Position numbers and translations under genes: made by a program. A stretch of 64,000 bases of DNA, taken from NCBI RefSeq assembly GCF_001661075.1, contig NZ_CP014870.1:3864501-3928500 (forward strand), written 5' to 3'. Below the pieces are notes generated by a model that saw only the letters and a list, made by a program, of their open reading frames with translations, searched no databases and was not told where the DNA came from. The stretch is from Pseudomonas silesiensis (GTDB lineage Bacteria; Pseudomonadota; Gammaproteobacteria; Pseudomonadales; Pseudomonadaceae). Within the stretch, counting starts at the first letter, position 1. The number at the start of each line of letters is the position of its first letter. Of this stretch, positions 51,118 through 59,859 are shown piece by piece.

Positions 51118-52110
51118 ATGGACGCCCTGTCCCAGACCCTGCGCGTCGTCCGCCTGGTCGGCGCGATCTTCATCAACGCCAGGTTCACCGCCCCCTGGTG
51201 CTACCAGTCGCCCAGTGCCGACACCGCGGCGCCCTTCCTGGAGCCCGGCGCCGAACGGGTGGTGATCTTCCACTTGATTACCGAAGGCGAGTGCTACGTC
51301 GAGCTGGGTGCTGACCCGCCCCTTCTGCTGACGGCTGGCGACGTGGTGGTGTTCCCCCAGGGGGACGCCCATCGCATGAGTTCCAGGCCAGGACTCCCGC
51401 CCGCCACCGGCTCCCGGCTGGATGTGGTGCTGGCGCGCCGTCCCCGGCAGTTGAGTTATGGCGGAGGTGGCGCGGTCACACGCCTGGTGTGCGGCTATCT
51501 GGCGTGCGACACACGGCTGGCGGGCATGCTGCTGACCGGGTTGCCGCCCATAGTGAGGGTCAACGTACGTGGTTCGAATGCCGGGATCTGGCTGGAATCC
51601 TCGGTGCGTTACGCGCTGGCCGAAGCTCGCTCGCCCCGCGCTGGCGGCGAAGGTGTCCTGGCCAAGCTGGCCGAGGTGCTGTTCATCGAGGTGTTGCGCC
51701 TGTACATGCACGAACAGGGCGAAGGCCGGACCGGTTGGCTGGCGGGCGTGAACGACCGGATCGTCGGCGCCGCCCTGAATGCGCTGCACAATAAACCCTG
51801 TCATGCCTGGACGCTGGAAGAGCTGGCGCGCACCGCCGGCACCTCAAGATCGGTGTTGGCGGAGCGCTTTCAGCTACTGGTAGGGATTTCGCCGATGCAG
51901 TACCTGACGCAGTGGCGGATGTTGCTGGCGGCGAACCTGTTACGCAGCAGTAACAGTTCATTGATGCGGATTGCCGAGGAAGTGGGTTACCAGACCGATA
52001 CGGCATTCAGTCGGGCGTTTCGTCGTGAGTTCGGCGCCCCCCCGGCAGCGTGGCGACGCAGTCAGGAGAAAAAACCAATGGCCCACGGCGCGCAGCCTGT
52101 GAGCCATTGA
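51118..52110 (+). CDS. AraC-family regulator with cupin_6 sensor
   Basis: 330 residues. The N-terminal cupin_6 domain (1-190) reads INARFTAPWCYQSPSADTAAPFLEPGAERVVIFHLITEGECYVELG..PLLLTAGDVVVFPQGDAHRMSS. The C-terminal AraC HTH pair (225-320) reads WTLEELARTAGTSRSVLAERFQLLVGISPMQYLTQWRMLLAANLLRSSNSSLMRIAEEVGYQTDTAFSRAFRREFGAPPAAWRR. The effector is unknown. Divergent from the DUF4242/methyltransferase genes, the probable targets. Confidence 0.9.
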   Translation: MDALSQTLRVVRLVGAIFINARFTAPWCYQSPSADTAAPFLEPGAERVVIFHLITEGECYVELGADPPLLLTAGDVVVFPQGDAHRMSSRPGLPPATGSRLDVVLARRPRQLSYGGGGAVTRLVCGYLACDTRLAGMLLTGLPPIVRVNVRGSNAGIWLESSVRYALAEARSPRAGGEGVLAKLAEVLFIEVLRLYMHEQGEGRTGWLAGVNDRIVGAALNALHNKPCHAWTLEELARTAGTSRSVLAERFQLLVGISPMQYLTQWRMLLAANLLRSSNSSLMRIAEEVGYQTDTAFSRAFRREFGAPPAAWRRSQEKKPMAHGAQPVSH

Positions 52111-52118
52111 TCCAAGGT

Positions 52119-53348
52119 TCATGCCGCTGGAGGGAGGGCTTTGGCGTCGGCCTTGGCCTCTTCCAGCAACTGCTGGATCATCTTCTCCTGGGTCTCGTAG
52201 CGGCCTTCACCGAAGTGGGTGAAACGCACCTGGCCCTTGGCATCGATCAGGTAGTGAGCGGGCCAGTACTGGTTGTCGAAATTGCGCCAGATCGCATAGT
52301 TGTTGTCGATCGCCACCGGGTAGGTGATGCCGAGCTTCTTCACCTGATCCTTGACGTTGGCGATGATGCGTTCGAAGCCATATTCGGGGGTGTGGACGCC
52401 GATCACCACCAGGCCATCCTTCTCGTATTTCCTGGCCCAGTCCTTCACGTACGGCAGGGTGTGCTGACAGTTGATGCAGTCGTAGGTCCAGAAATCCACC
52501 AGTACCACTTTACCTTTAAGGGATTCGTTGCTCAGTGCTGGCGAGTTGAGCCATTCGACCGCGCCGGAGAGGGATGGCATGGCACCTTGGGCGTTATCCA
52601 TCAACGAGTCGGCCTTGACCTTGCTGACGAAGTAATCGACCACTTTCGGTACGGTCTCCAGCACCCCTTTCTCGAGGCTGCCGAGGCCTTCGGACGAGGT
52701 GCCGGCCAGCAATGTCTTGTCGGCACCGGTGGAGATCACCGCCGCGGCGGCCAGCACGGCCACACCGGCACCACGACGCAACCAGCCGGTGACCGGGATC
52801 GACCCTTTCAAGCGATTGACCAGGCCGCGACCGGCGAAGATCAGGGTGCCCAGGGACAACGCACTGCCCAGGCCGTAAGCCACCAGCAACAGACTGGTCT
52901 GGGCGTTGGCGCCTTGCAGCATGGCACTGGTGAGGATGACACCGAGGATCGGCCCGGCGCACGGCGCCCACAGCAGGCCGGTGGCGACGCCGATCATGAC
53001 CGAGCCCAGCGGGCCGGACATCTTGCGGGTGTTGGGGTCGAGGCGATTGCCGAGCAGGACGAACGGACGCGCCAGCCAGCCGCCGACACGGGCGGAAATC
53101 AGCGACAGGGCGAACAACGCCATCACGATCAGGGCAACGTGGCGACCGGTGCTGCTGGCTTGCACCACCCACTCGCTGCTGACCACCGCCAGGCTGGAGA
53201 TCAGGGCGAAAGTCAGGACCATGCCCCCGAGGGTGAGCAGAATCGAAGACCGCGTGCGGTCGACCCCGGCAAACAAGAACGGCACGACCGGCAGGATGCA
53301 GGGACTGAGGACGGTCAATATGCCGCCCAGGAACGCGATGAGTAACAT
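52119..53348 (-). CDS. DipZ-type protein: CcdA membrane domain fused to periplasmic thioredoxin-like domain
   Basis: 409 residues from the ATG at 53348, behind AAGGTG. Residues 1-240 are a CcdA/DsbD-type membrane core (FLGGILTVLSPCILPVVPFLF; second Cys in GVATGLLWAPCAGPILGVIL). Residues 260-405 are a TlpA/AhpC-like thioredoxin domain with LVDFWTYDCINCQHTLPYVKDWARKYEKDGLVVIGVHTPE; the active site is DCINC, i.e. CxxC as Cys-Ile-Asn-Cys. It carries electrons from cytosolic thioredoxin to periplasmic thiols. In this area with small two-cysteine secreted proteins, it may maintain them reduced. Confidence 0.88.
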   Translation of the reverse strand: MLLIAFLGGILTVLSPCILPVVPFLFAGVDRTRSSILLTLGGMVLTFALISSLAVVSSEWVVQASSTGRHVALIVMALFALSLISARVGGWLARPFVLLGNRLDPNTRKMSGPLGSVMIGVATGLLWAPCAGPILGVILTSAMLQGANAQTSLLLVAYGLGSALSLGTLIFAGRGLVNRLKGSIPVTGWLRRGAGVAVLAAAAVISTGADKTLLAGTSSEGLGSLEKGVLETVPKVVDYFVSKVKADSLMDNAQGAMPSLSGAVEWLNSPALSNESLKGKVVLVDFWTYDCINCQHTLPYVKDWARKYEKDGLVVIGVHTPEYGFERIIANVKDQVKKLGITYPVAIDNNYAIWRNFDNQYWPAHYLIDAKGQVRFTHFGEGRYETQEKMIQQLLEEAKADAKALPPAA

Positions 53349-53390
53349 GGGAATCACCTTGAAAATAGAGTGGCCGATATATCGCCATTC

Positions 53391-53494
53391 TCTGTAGGAG
53401 CGAGCTTGCTCGCGAAAAACCTGAGAACGCCGCGGGGTGTCAGACTTCCAGCGTTATCGTTGACGACCATCGCGAGCAAGCTCGCTCCTACAGG
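53391..53494. repeat. REPIN
   Basis: CTGTAGGAGCGAGCTTGCTC and its inverted copy, loop containing GCGTTATCGTTGACGACCAT. The loop is shared with the REPIN at 56500-56599. Confidence 0.88.
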
Positions 53495-53524
53495 GACATG
53501 TTCACACAGCAACAGTGTCTGGCT

Positions 53525-53821
53525 TCAGGCAGTCTGGTTATCCAGCAATTGCCCCTGCGGCGTCCGGCTGCCACCATTCTCTGCAACCAGTTGCCCTTGC
53601 GGCGTGCGGCTGGAACCATCAACCGCTACCCATTGCCCCTGCGGCGTACGGCCGGAACCATCCTGTGCCAGCAAGGCATCGGCGCCCTGCTTCGCCACCG
53701 GGGTCAGCTGGAAGCAGGTGCTGCTGCCACAACCACCTTGTTCCACGGCGGCATTGGCATGGGCGGCAGCGCCAGCCAGGGTGAAGGCGACGGCGGTCAA
53801 AAAGCGCGAAAGGTTGTTCAT
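53525..53821 (-). CDS. Small secreted protein with three 14-residue TPQGQ repeats
   Basis: 98 residues with ribosome site AGGAAG. Signal peptide MNNLSRFLTAVAFTLAGAAAHA; the mature protein has two cysteines, Cys31 and Cys36 (GGCGSSTCFQL). Residues 54-95 are three tandem 14-residue units: DGSGRTPQGQWVAV, DGSSRTPQGQLVAE, NGGSRTPQGQLLDN. I do not recognise a functional family. It lies 48 nt after the DUF2790 gene on the same strand and so probably shares its promoter, which has the boxes discussed for the two-component regulon. Two closely spaced cysteines make it a candidate metal binder or a substrate of the DUF692 enzyme encoded 4 kb away. Confidence 0.75.
   Translation of the reverse strand: MNNLSRFLTAVAFTLAGAAAHANAAVEQGGCGSSTCFQLTPVAKQGADALLAQDGSGRTPQGQWVAVDGSSRTPQGQLVAENGGSRTPQGQLLDNQTA
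53537..53662 (-). repeat. Three tandem 42-bp coding repeats
   Basis: Three units of exactly 42 bp encode the TPQGQ peptide repeats; only a few positions differ between units, so copy number may vary by slippage. Confidence 0.8.
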
Positions 53822-53869
53822 GATGTTCTTCCTGTTGCAAAGGGATTGGGCAATCGGCCAGCGAAAGAC

Positions 53870-54133
53870 TCAGTTGTCGTCGTTGCAGCCATCAGCAAAC
53901 TTGCGGTAATCCAGGACCTGGGTTTTATTCCCGGAGTCCAGATAGGTCAGCTGCGCATTTACAATCCCGCAGGAAGGCGCGGCGTCCTGTTTCATCGAGA
54001 TCACCTTCTTGATGTCCAGGTGCGTGCCGTAGGTGTAGGTATCAGGGGTGACCTGCGCTTCGGCACGGGCCGACAGGGTGCAGATGTTCAGTGCGGCAAA
54101 CAGGCAGGCGGCGACGACGGCTTTGGTGTTCAT
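53870..54133 (-). CDS. DUF2790 small secreted protein (second copy)
   Basis: 87 residues with ribosome site GAGGAAA. Signal peptide MNTKAVVAACLFAALNICTLSARA; mature DUF2790 domain THLDIKKVISMKQDAAPSCGIVNAQLTYLDSGNKTQVLDYRKFADGCNDDN with two cysteines. Paralogue of the protein at 18284-18541. It is divergent from the response regulator and has the shared AACACA/GATACA promoter 90 nt upstream, so probable control by that two-component system. Confidence 0.85.
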   Translation of the reverse strand: MNTKAVVAACLFAALNICTLSARAEAQVTPDTYTYGTHLDIKKVISMKQDAAPSCGIVNAQLTYLDSGNKTQVLDYRKFADGCNDDN

Positions 54134-54207
54134 GGTGATTTCCTCAAGGCTTCAATGGGTCAATCGTTGATTGGGCCGGGGCGTCCTGGTTTGCCCCGAT
54201 GGAACCC

Positions 54208-54239
54208 ATTAGAAGCCCGCGAGGTATCTCGTCTGTGTC
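54208..54239 (-). promoter_or_regulatory. Shared-architecture promoter of the DUF2790 operon
   Basis: Minus strand: GACACA-N5-GATACC-N9-TCTAAT. The same plan (two boxes 11 bp apart, then 9 bp, then a -10-like box) occurs before the DUF692 gene (58256-58287) and the formamidase gene (59801-59832). Confidence 0.55.
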
Positions 54240-54260
54240 GAAAACAGCCGCGTGTAAATC

Positions 54261-54367
54261 GATACGTATCAGAGGCGCCCCCTGATACACAGCGATACAA
54301 AACCACAGAAAAACAGTGTTTTTGCGTCTGCATGTATCCGCCGCCACACCAGATACACTGCAATACA
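54261..54367 (+). promoter_or_regulatory. Cluster of GATACA boxes upstream of the response regulator
   Basis: Palindrome GATACGTATC at 54261-54270, tandem GATACA boxes at 54284 and 54294 (10-bp period), TGTATC at 54333, GATACA at 54352 and AATACA at 54362 (again 10 bp). Ten-base-pair tandem boxes suit an OmpR-family dimer on one helix face and suggest autoregulation by the gene at 54439. Confidence 0.55.
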
Positions 54368-54438
54368 AAGGGCTGCGGGCAAGCGTGCCAAGGCTCGATA
54401 GACTGCGCGACATCCCCCGTTTACAGAGGCCTGGCCCC

Positions 54439-55179
54439 ATGGAACACGTCGATCACATTCTCATCGTGGACGATGACCGCGAGATTCGAGAGCTGGTAGG
54501 CAACTACCTCAAGAAGAACGGCCTGCGCACCACGGTCGTGGCGGATGGGCGGCAAATGCGCGCGTTCCTCGAATCCACGCCGGTGGACCTGATCGTGCTC
54601 GACATCATGATGCCCGGCGACGATGGCCTGATGCTCTGCCGGGAATTGCGCGCCGGCAAACACAGGGCCACCCCGGTACTGATGCTCACCGCGCGCAATG
54701 ATGAAACCGACCGCATCATCGGCCTGGAAATGGGCGCCGACGATTACCTGGTCAAGCCGTTCGCCGCCCGTGAACTGCTCGCCCGCATCAATGCCGTACT
54801 GCGTCGTACGCGGATGCTGCCGCCGAACCTGGTGGTCACCGAAAGCGGGCGTTTGCTGGCCTTTGGCCGCTGGCGCCTTGATACATCCGCCCGGCACCTG
54901 CTCGATGACGACGGCACCATGGTTGCGCTCAGTGGCGCCGAATACCGGCTGCTGCGGGTGTTCCTCGATCATCCGCAGCGGGTGCTCAATCGCGACCAGT
55001 TGCTGAACCTGACCCAAGGCCGCGACGCCGACCTGTTCGACCGTTCCATCGACTTGCTGGTCAGTCGCCTGCGTCAGCGCTTGCTGGACGATGCCCGCGA
55101 ACCGGCCTACATCAAGACCGTGCGCAGCGAAGGCTATGTCTTTTCCCTGCCGGTGGAAGTGCTGGGTGCGCCGTCATGA
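54439..55179 (+). CDS. OmpR-family response regulator
   Basis: 246 residues from the ATG at 54439, preceded by AGAGG. Receiver domain 1-120 with acidic pocket IVDDDREI, phospho-acceptor Asp55 in LIVLDIMMPGDDG, Thr in LMLTARND and Lys in YLVKPFAARELLARI. Winged-helix domain 145-240 (YRLLRVFLDHPQRVLNRDQLLNLTQGRDADLFDRSIDLLVSRLRQRLLDDAREPAYIKTVRSEGYVF). Overlaps the sensor kinase start by 4 nt. In its promoter and in those of nearby genes GATACA boxes recur, so it is the likely regulator of the DUF2790, DUF692 and formamidase genes. A copper-responsive DsbRS-like role is possible given the nearby DipZ gene, but unproven. Confidence 0.92.
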   Translation: MEHVDHILIVDDDREIRELVGNYLKKNGLRTTVVADGRQMRAFLESTPVDLIVLDIMMPGDDGLMLCRELRAGKHRATPVLMLTARNDETDRIIGLEMGADDYLVKPFAARELLARINAVLRRTRMLPPNLVVTESGRLLAFGRWRLDTSARHLLDDDGTMVALSGAEYRLLRVFLDHPQRVLNRDQLLNLTQGRDADLFDRSIDLLVSRLRQRLLDDAREPAYIKTVRSEGYVFSLPVEVLGAPS

Positions 55180-56489
55180 ACCTGGCGATACGTTGGCCCC
55201 GGACCCTCGCCTCTCGGTTGTCGCTGATTTTTCTGATCGGCCTGATCCTGGCGCAGGCCTTGTCCTTCGGCGCGCAGTATTACGAGCGTTACGAAAGCGC
55301 GAAAAACACCATGCTGGGCAACCTGGAAACCGACGTATCGACCTCCATCGCCATCCTCGACCGCTTGCCGGCCGAAGAACGTGCCAGCTGGCTGAAGCAA
55401 CTGGAACGGCGCAATTACCGCTATTTGCTGGACGAGGGCTCACCGGGCATGCCCATGAGCGATACCCCGATCGCGGTGACCTCGATCAAGGACGCCATCG
55501 GCAAGGATTACCCGATGACCGTTACCGACATTCCCGGGCCGATAAAACACTTCCAGGTCCACCTGAAGCTGGCTGACGGCAGCCCGGTAACCATCGATGT
55601 GCGACCGGCGATGCTGCCGTTGTCGCCGTGGTTGCCCATGGTGTTACTCGGCCAACTGGCGCTGATGATCGCCTGCACCTGGCTTGCCGTGAAAATCGCC
55701 ATCCGCCCCCTTACCCGCCTCGCCCAGGCGGTGGAGACCCTGGACCCCAATACCCACGCAGTACACCTGGACGAGAAGGGTCCGACTGAAGTCGCCCATG
55801 CCGCCAAGGCGTTCAATGCCATGCAGGCGCGCATCGCCGCCTACCTCAAGGAGCGGATGCAACTGCTGGCGGCGATCTCCCACGACCTGCAAACCCCGAT
55901 CACCCGCATGAAATTGCGCGCCGAGTTCATGGACGATTCCAGCGAAAAAGACAAACTGTGGAACGACCTCGGCGAGATGGAACACCTGGTGCGCGAAGGC
56001 GTGGCCTATGCCCGCAGCGTGCACGGTTCCACCGAGGAGAGTCGCCGCACCGATCTGGATTCGTTCCTCGACAGCCTGGTGTTCGACTACCAGGACATGG
56101 GCAAGGACGTGCAGCTGAGCGGCAAGAGCGACGCGGTGATCAACACCCGGCCCCATGCCTTGCGCCGGGTGCTGGTGAACCTGACGGACAACGCACTGAA
56201 GTTCGCCGGTGCCGCCGAATTGTGGGTGGAGTCCAAGGCAGACGGCAGTTTGTCGGTGAAGGTGATGGACCGTGGCCCCGGGATTGCCGAAGCGGAACTG
56301 GCCCATGTGATGGAGCCGTTCTACCGCGTGGAAAATTCACGCAACCGCAGCACCGGCGGCACCGGGTTGGGCCTGGCGATTGCGCAGCAATTGGCGTTGG
56401 CGCTCGGGGGGTCGTTGACCTTGAGTCATCGTGAAGGCGGGGGGTTGTGCGCGGAGCTCAGGTTGCCGGGTAGTAAAGCGGGGCGTTGA
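55176..56489 (+). CDS. Membrane sensor histidine kinase
   Basis: 437 residues. Two membrane helices (about 14-34 and 150-172) enclose a periplasmic sensor of about 115 residues (YERYESAKNTMLGNLETDVSTSIAILDRLPAEERASWLKQLERRNYRYLLDEG). Then HAMP (IRPLTRLAQAVETLDPN), H-box LAAISHDLQTPITRMKLRAEFM, N-box RRVLVNLTDNALKFAG, G1 KVMDRGPGIAEAEL and G2 GTGLGLAIAQQLA. Partner of the preceding regulator. The periplasmic sensor lacks cysteines and His clusters, so its ligand cannot be guessed from sequence. Confidence 0.92.
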   Translation: MNLAIRWPRTLASRLSLIFLIGLILAQALSFGAQYYERYESAKNTMLGNLETDVSTSIAILDRLPAEERASWLKQLERRNYRYLLDEGSPGMPMSDTPIAVTSIKDAIGKDYPMTVTDIPGPIKHFQVHLKLADGSPVTIDVRPAMLPLSPWLPMVLLGQLALMIACTWLAVKIAIRPLTRLAQAVETLDPNTHAVHLDEKGPTEVAHAAKAFNAMQARIAAYLKERMQLLAAISHDLQTPITRMKLRAEFMDDSSEKDKLWNDLGEMEHLVREGVAYARSVHGSTEESRRTDLDSFLDSLVFDYQDMGKDVQLSGKSDAVINTRPHALRRVLVNLTDNALKFAGAAELWVESKADGSLSVKVMDRGPGIAEAELAHVMEPFYRVENSRNRSTGGTGLGLAIAQQLALALGGSLTLSHREGGGLCAELRLPGSKAGR

Positions 56490-56499
56490 AAAATCCTAA

Positions 56500-56599
56500 T
56501 GTAGGAGCGAGCTTGCTCGCGATAAACTCAAGCACATCACGGGGTGCCAGGCTTACAGCGTTATCGTTGACGACCATCGCTAGCAAGCTAGCTCCTACA
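56500..56599. repeat. REPIN
   Basis: TGTAGGAGCGAGCTTGCTCG and inverted CTAGCAAGCTAGCTCCTACA with compensated changes that keep pairing partly; loop shared with the copy at 53391-53494. Confidence 0.85.
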
Positions 56600-56629
56600 A
56601 TTGATTTGTGGTGGTTGGGCGATTGCGCC

Positions 56630-57388
56630 CTAGGCGATGACGCCCACCACCCCTTCCCCATGCATCTGCCGCAACAATGCCAGCCCGCTGTCGATGAACG
56701 CAGGCGACCCGGTAGCCCCCGCCTCCACCGCCAGCCCTTCCAGCTGCGCGCGGCCGTCGAGTTCGGGGAACTCGCCGATCCGCTGCAACAACCGCCATGC
56801 CAGCGGGCTCAGTTCGGAAAACTTCACGTTCCAGTCCTCGGTCCGACGCACCAACAGCAGCGTCGGCTGCACCGGCGGCGCTTCAGGTCGAAAATCGGGC
56901 CCGACCAGTTGGACTGGCCAGGCATAGGCCAAGGGCCAGGCCAGCGGCGAAACCTGCAGCGGCCGATCCAGCAGCAACCCGGCATCGCTGGCCGGCAACG
57001 GCTCGGCTTCGACCTGTTGCAGCGCCATCTCGATCCACTCGTAGTGTGCCAGTTCAACCATGAACGGCGGCCACGGCCCTTCGCCCAAGGCTTGCGGGGC
57101 AGGCGCGAGGAACTCGACAAACTCCTCGGCGATTTCGCCGAATTTCGGCGTGCGCGCGCGGTAGTCCCGCATGAAGGTCCGCACCAGCGAACGCCAGTGC
57201 TCATCCCCAAGCACCTTGATCAGCACCGGAAAGGTCCCGCCGAGCAACGATGACAGGTTCGAGAACACCAGGTCCCGGTAAACCCCGGCCCGCGCCACGT
57301 CCATCCCGGCCGGTGGCGGGCAATGCTCGGGATCGCGCAAGTAAAGGCCCATCGTCGTTTGCTGCTGATGCAACGAGTGCTTATCCAC
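56630..57388 (-). CDS. DUF2063 (BufC/HvfC-type) partner protein
   Basis: 252 residues. N-terminal DUF2063 domain (1-100: [80 protein letters not shown]) and a C-terminal winged-helix-like part (180-250). Such proteins bind the precursor and help the DUF692 enzyme in bufferin-like RiPP pathways. Its start overlaps the DUF692 stop by 8 nt, so the two are coupled. In known systems the pair comes with a small precursor gene; none is adjacent here. Confidence 0.85.
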   Translation of the reverse strand: MDKHSLHQQQTTMGLYLRDPEHCPPPAGMDVARAGVYRDLVFSNLSSLLGGTFPVLIKVLGDEHWRSLVRTFMRDYRARTPKFGEIAEEFVEFLAPAPQALGEGPWPPFMVELAHYEWIEMALQQVEAEPLPASDAGLLLDRPLQVSPLAWPLAYAWPVQLVGPDFRPEAPPVQPTLLLVRRTEDWNVKFSELSPLAWRLLQRIGEFPELDGRAQLEGLAVEAGATGSPAFIDSGLALLRQMHGEGVVGVIA

Positions 57389-58220
57389 GGTTCACCTCCA
57401 CGGCTTGCAGGCGGCGGATAGTCTGCAATTCGGCCACCAGTTCCGAGAATGCCGGGAAATTGAAATCCCGTTCCAGCAAGGTCGGCTGCGCGCCGAACAG
57501 GTCGTAAGCCTGGGCCAGCAACGACCAGACCACCGGTTTGACCGAAGCGCCGTGGGTGTCGATTTTCAAGGTATCGGACTCATCGAAGTGCCCGGCCACG
57601 TGCATCGCCACCACCCGGTCCGAGTCGATACAGGCGAGAAAGGCCTGGGGATCGAAATCGTGATTGATCGAATTGACGTACACATTGTTGACGTCCAGCA
57701 ACAGGTCACAGTCGGCTTCGCGCAGCACCGCATTGGTGAAGGTCACCTCATCCATGTCCTGCTGTGGCGCGGCGTAATAAGAGACGTTTTCCACCGCCAG
57801 ACGCCGACCGAGAATGTCCTGGGACTGACGGATCCGCGCGGCCACGTGATGCACGGCTTCCTCGGTAAACGGCAACGGCAGCAGGTCGTACAGGTGACCA
57901 TCGTCGCTGCAGTAGCTCAGGTGTTCGCTGTACAGAGGCACCTTGTAGTGATCGAGAAAAACCCGGACTTCTTGCAGAAAACCGACGTCCAGTGGCGCCG
58001 GACCGCCCAGAGACAGGGACAAGCCGTGACAGGACAGCGGATAGCGCTCGGCCAGGGCCCGCAACGCATGACCATGGGCACCGCCAATGCCGATCCAGTT
58101 CTCCGGCGCGACTTCCAGAAAGTCGAAATCGCCCATCGGCGCCGCTTGCAGGTCTTTCATTAAACCGCGCCGCAGGCCAAGCCCGACGCTGGCTTTCGCT
58201 GATGTGAGGGGGGTGTGCAT
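57381..58220 (-). CDS. DUF692 multinuclear non-haem iron oxidase (MNIO, BufB/MbnB-type)
   Basis: 279 residues from the ATG at 58220. MNIO enzymes use two or three irons to modify cysteines of precursor peptides (for example to thiooxazole or oxazolone-thioamide). Family signs: [128 protein letters not shown] and [16 protein letters not shown]. The His, Glu and Asp iron ligands are intact. Only 145 nt separate it from the upstream formamidase gene, too little for a DUF2282-type precursor. Its promoter shares boxes with the DUF2790 operon. Confidence 0.9.
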   Translation of the reverse strand: MHTPLTSAKASVGLGLRRGLMKDLQAAPMGDFDFLEVAPENWIGIGGAHGHALRALAERYPLSCHGLSLSLGGPAPLDVGFLQEVRVFLDHYKVPLYSEHLSYCSDDGHLYDLLPLPFTEEAVHHVAARIRQSQDILGRRLAVENVSYYAAPQQDMDEVTFTNAVLREADCDLLLDVNNVYVNSINHDFDPQAFLACIDSDRVVAMHVAGHFDESDTLKIDTHGASVKPVVWSLLAQAYDLFGAQPTLLERDFNFPAFSELVAELQTIRRLQAVEVNRG

Positions 58221-58255
58221 GATGTCGATCTCAAGGGTTGCCGGAACGGAATCCC

Positions 58256-58287
58256 AGTTAAGCGCAGGGGTGTATCGAGTCTGTGTT
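58256..58287 (-). promoter_or_regulatory. Shared-architecture promoter of the DUF692-DUF2063 pair
   Basis: Minus strand: AACACA-N5-GATACA-N9-TTAACT, ending 36 nt before the ATG at 58220. A further TGTATC is at 58314-58319. Very like the formamidase promoter (59801-59832), including the CCTGCG inside the N9 spacer. Confidence 0.6.
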
Positions 58288-58364
58288 GCGCTGCGGCAGA
58301 AAATCGCAGCGCTTGTATCGTCGGCGGGTCTGTACACACTGTGGTACGAACCCGCCGTTTGGCG

Positions 58365-59699
58365 TTATGCCAGGTCGTATTTTTCGCGCACCAGATGGCC
58401 GATGCCGATGCGGTCGAGCACCTTCATCGGGCACAGGAACGTCACGCGGACGGTGCCCGGCAAGCGGCTGATGTCGATCGAGCCCGTGATGGTCGTGCGG
58501 TTGAGTACTTCGTCATACGGCAGGCCGGTGACTGCGGCCGCGCGTTTCAAGCCGTTTTCCACGGCCACATTGAGGTTTTCGCCGCTGCCGATGAAGGTGA
58601 TCGGGCCACTCTGCTCGATCTCGATCTGGCCCCAGCGCTCGCCCAGTTCACGGACTTTTTGCTGTTGCCCGGCATTCATGGGACGGGCCATCGGCGGCAA
58701 ATCGTCGAGGTTTTGCAGCAGGATCGGCCCTTCCAGCGTCAGGTTTTTGATCACCTCCACCACCACTTCGGTTTCCCCCGAGCAATCGGTGGCATGGCCG
58801 GCAATCTCGCCGTTGCCCTGCTGGGCGTGCATGTCGCCCATGTACACGCCGGCACCCGGCACCTTGACCGGGCAGATCAGGACACAGCCTTCGCGGATCG
58901 AGTTGGTGTCCATGTGGCCATCGGTCTTGGCCGCGTGCAGCTCTTCGCGGGTCATGCCGAAACGGTGGGGTGCATCGATCAGGTACTGGCCGAAATCGGC
59001 GCAGTTGTGGGAGTCGGGCAAGTCACGGGATGGCGTGGTGCCGATGTTGCCGAGGAACGGCCGCATGTGCGCCGCAACGCCGGGCATGTCGGCGCGGGCC
59101 AGGGACAGGATCGAGTGCTGGGCGGCGAATTCCGGCAGTGCCGACATTTCGCTGGCCTTGCCCGCCAAACGGTTGGCGATGTCCTGATTGACCGTCAGGC
59201 TGACCTGATTCTGCGCATCGAACACGATCACGTAACCATGGCTGAAGCGAAACGCGCTGACTTCGGCGCCACAGGTGTTGCAGCGAATCGAGTCCTCGCC
59301 AATGCCTTCGACATGACTGGCCGGGTGTTCGGTGCCGCACTTGGCGCAGAACTTGGAGACGAACGGGTCGCCGTGATAACGCCCTTCAACGAAACTCATC
59401 ACCCCTGACGAAGTGGCCAGCGAGGTGACGCGCATGCTTTTGATCTTGATCGCCACCGCGTCGCCGATGTCGGCCCCGGCAATCGCCACCGGTTGCGTCA
59501 CTTCGTGGCCACCTTCAAAGGCCGGCGTGATCATCGGCCCCCAGCAACCCGGCGGCGTGCCGGTGATCAGAGTGCCGCCTTCGGCCAGCGGACCCAGCAT
59601 AGGCTGGCTCGGGCCGATGAGGCCGTTGGTGTACTGGTCGACACGCAGGCGATTGACGGGAGAGTGTTTCAAGGCAGGTTCAGACAGGATCGTGGTCAT
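58365..59699 (-). CDS. fmdA: Acetamidase/formamidase (FmdA family)
   Basis: 444 residues from the ATG at 59699; frames extending to 60068 cross the promoter boxes and lack similarity. FmdA family: DQYTNGLIGPSQPMLGPLAEGGTLITGTPPGCWGPMITPAFEGGHEVTQPVAIAGADIGDAVAIKIKSM, a CAKCGTEHPASHVEG..CNTCG four-cysteine zinc-type insert (about 115-145), then HNCADFGQYLIDAPHRFG and GVYMGDMHAQQGNGEIAGHATDCSGETEV with Asp/His metal ligands. It hydrolyses formamide (or acetamide) to ammonia and acid. Shares its promoter plan with the DUF692 operon just downstream. Confidence 0.9.
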   Translation of the reverse strand: MTTILSEPALKHSPVNRLRVDQYTNGLIGPSQPMLGPLAEGGTLITGTPPGCWGPMITPAFEGGHEVTQPVAIAGADIGDAVAIKIKSMRVTSLATSSGVMSFVEGRYHGDPFVSKFCAKCGTEHPASHVEGIGEDSIRCNTCGAEVSAFRFSHGYVIVFDAQNQVSLTVNQDIANRLAGKASEMSALPEFAAQHSILSLARADMPGVAAHMRPFLGNIGTTPSRDLPDSHNCADFGQYLIDAPHRFGMTREELHAAKTDGHMDTNSIREGCVLICPVKVPGAGVYMGDMHAQQGNGEIAGHATDCSGETEVVVEVIKNLTLEGPILLQNLDDLPPMARPMNAGQQQKVRELGERWGQIEIEQSGPITFIGSGENLNVAVENGLKRAAAVTGLPYDEVLNRTTITGSIDISRLPGTVRVTFLCPMKVLDRIGIGHLVREKYDLA

Positions 59700-59800
59700 T
59701 ATTGTCCCCTTAACGGCATCAGAAGCGAAACGGCCGCCCGCTGCGACGACCAGGAAATTGCCTCGAAAGCCCGTGCTTGCGGGCGCCAGACAACCTTCAC

Positions 59801-59832
59801 AGTTCATCGCAGGTTTGTATCCGGGGTGTGTT
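59801..59832 (-). promoter_or_regulatory. Shared-architecture promoter of the formamidase gene
   Basis: Minus strand: AACACA-N5-GATACA-N9-TGAACT, 102 nt before the ATG. Same plan as at 58256 and 54208. Confidence 0.6.
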
Positions 59833-59859
59833 CGCCAGTGCACCGGTATTGAGGGCAAC

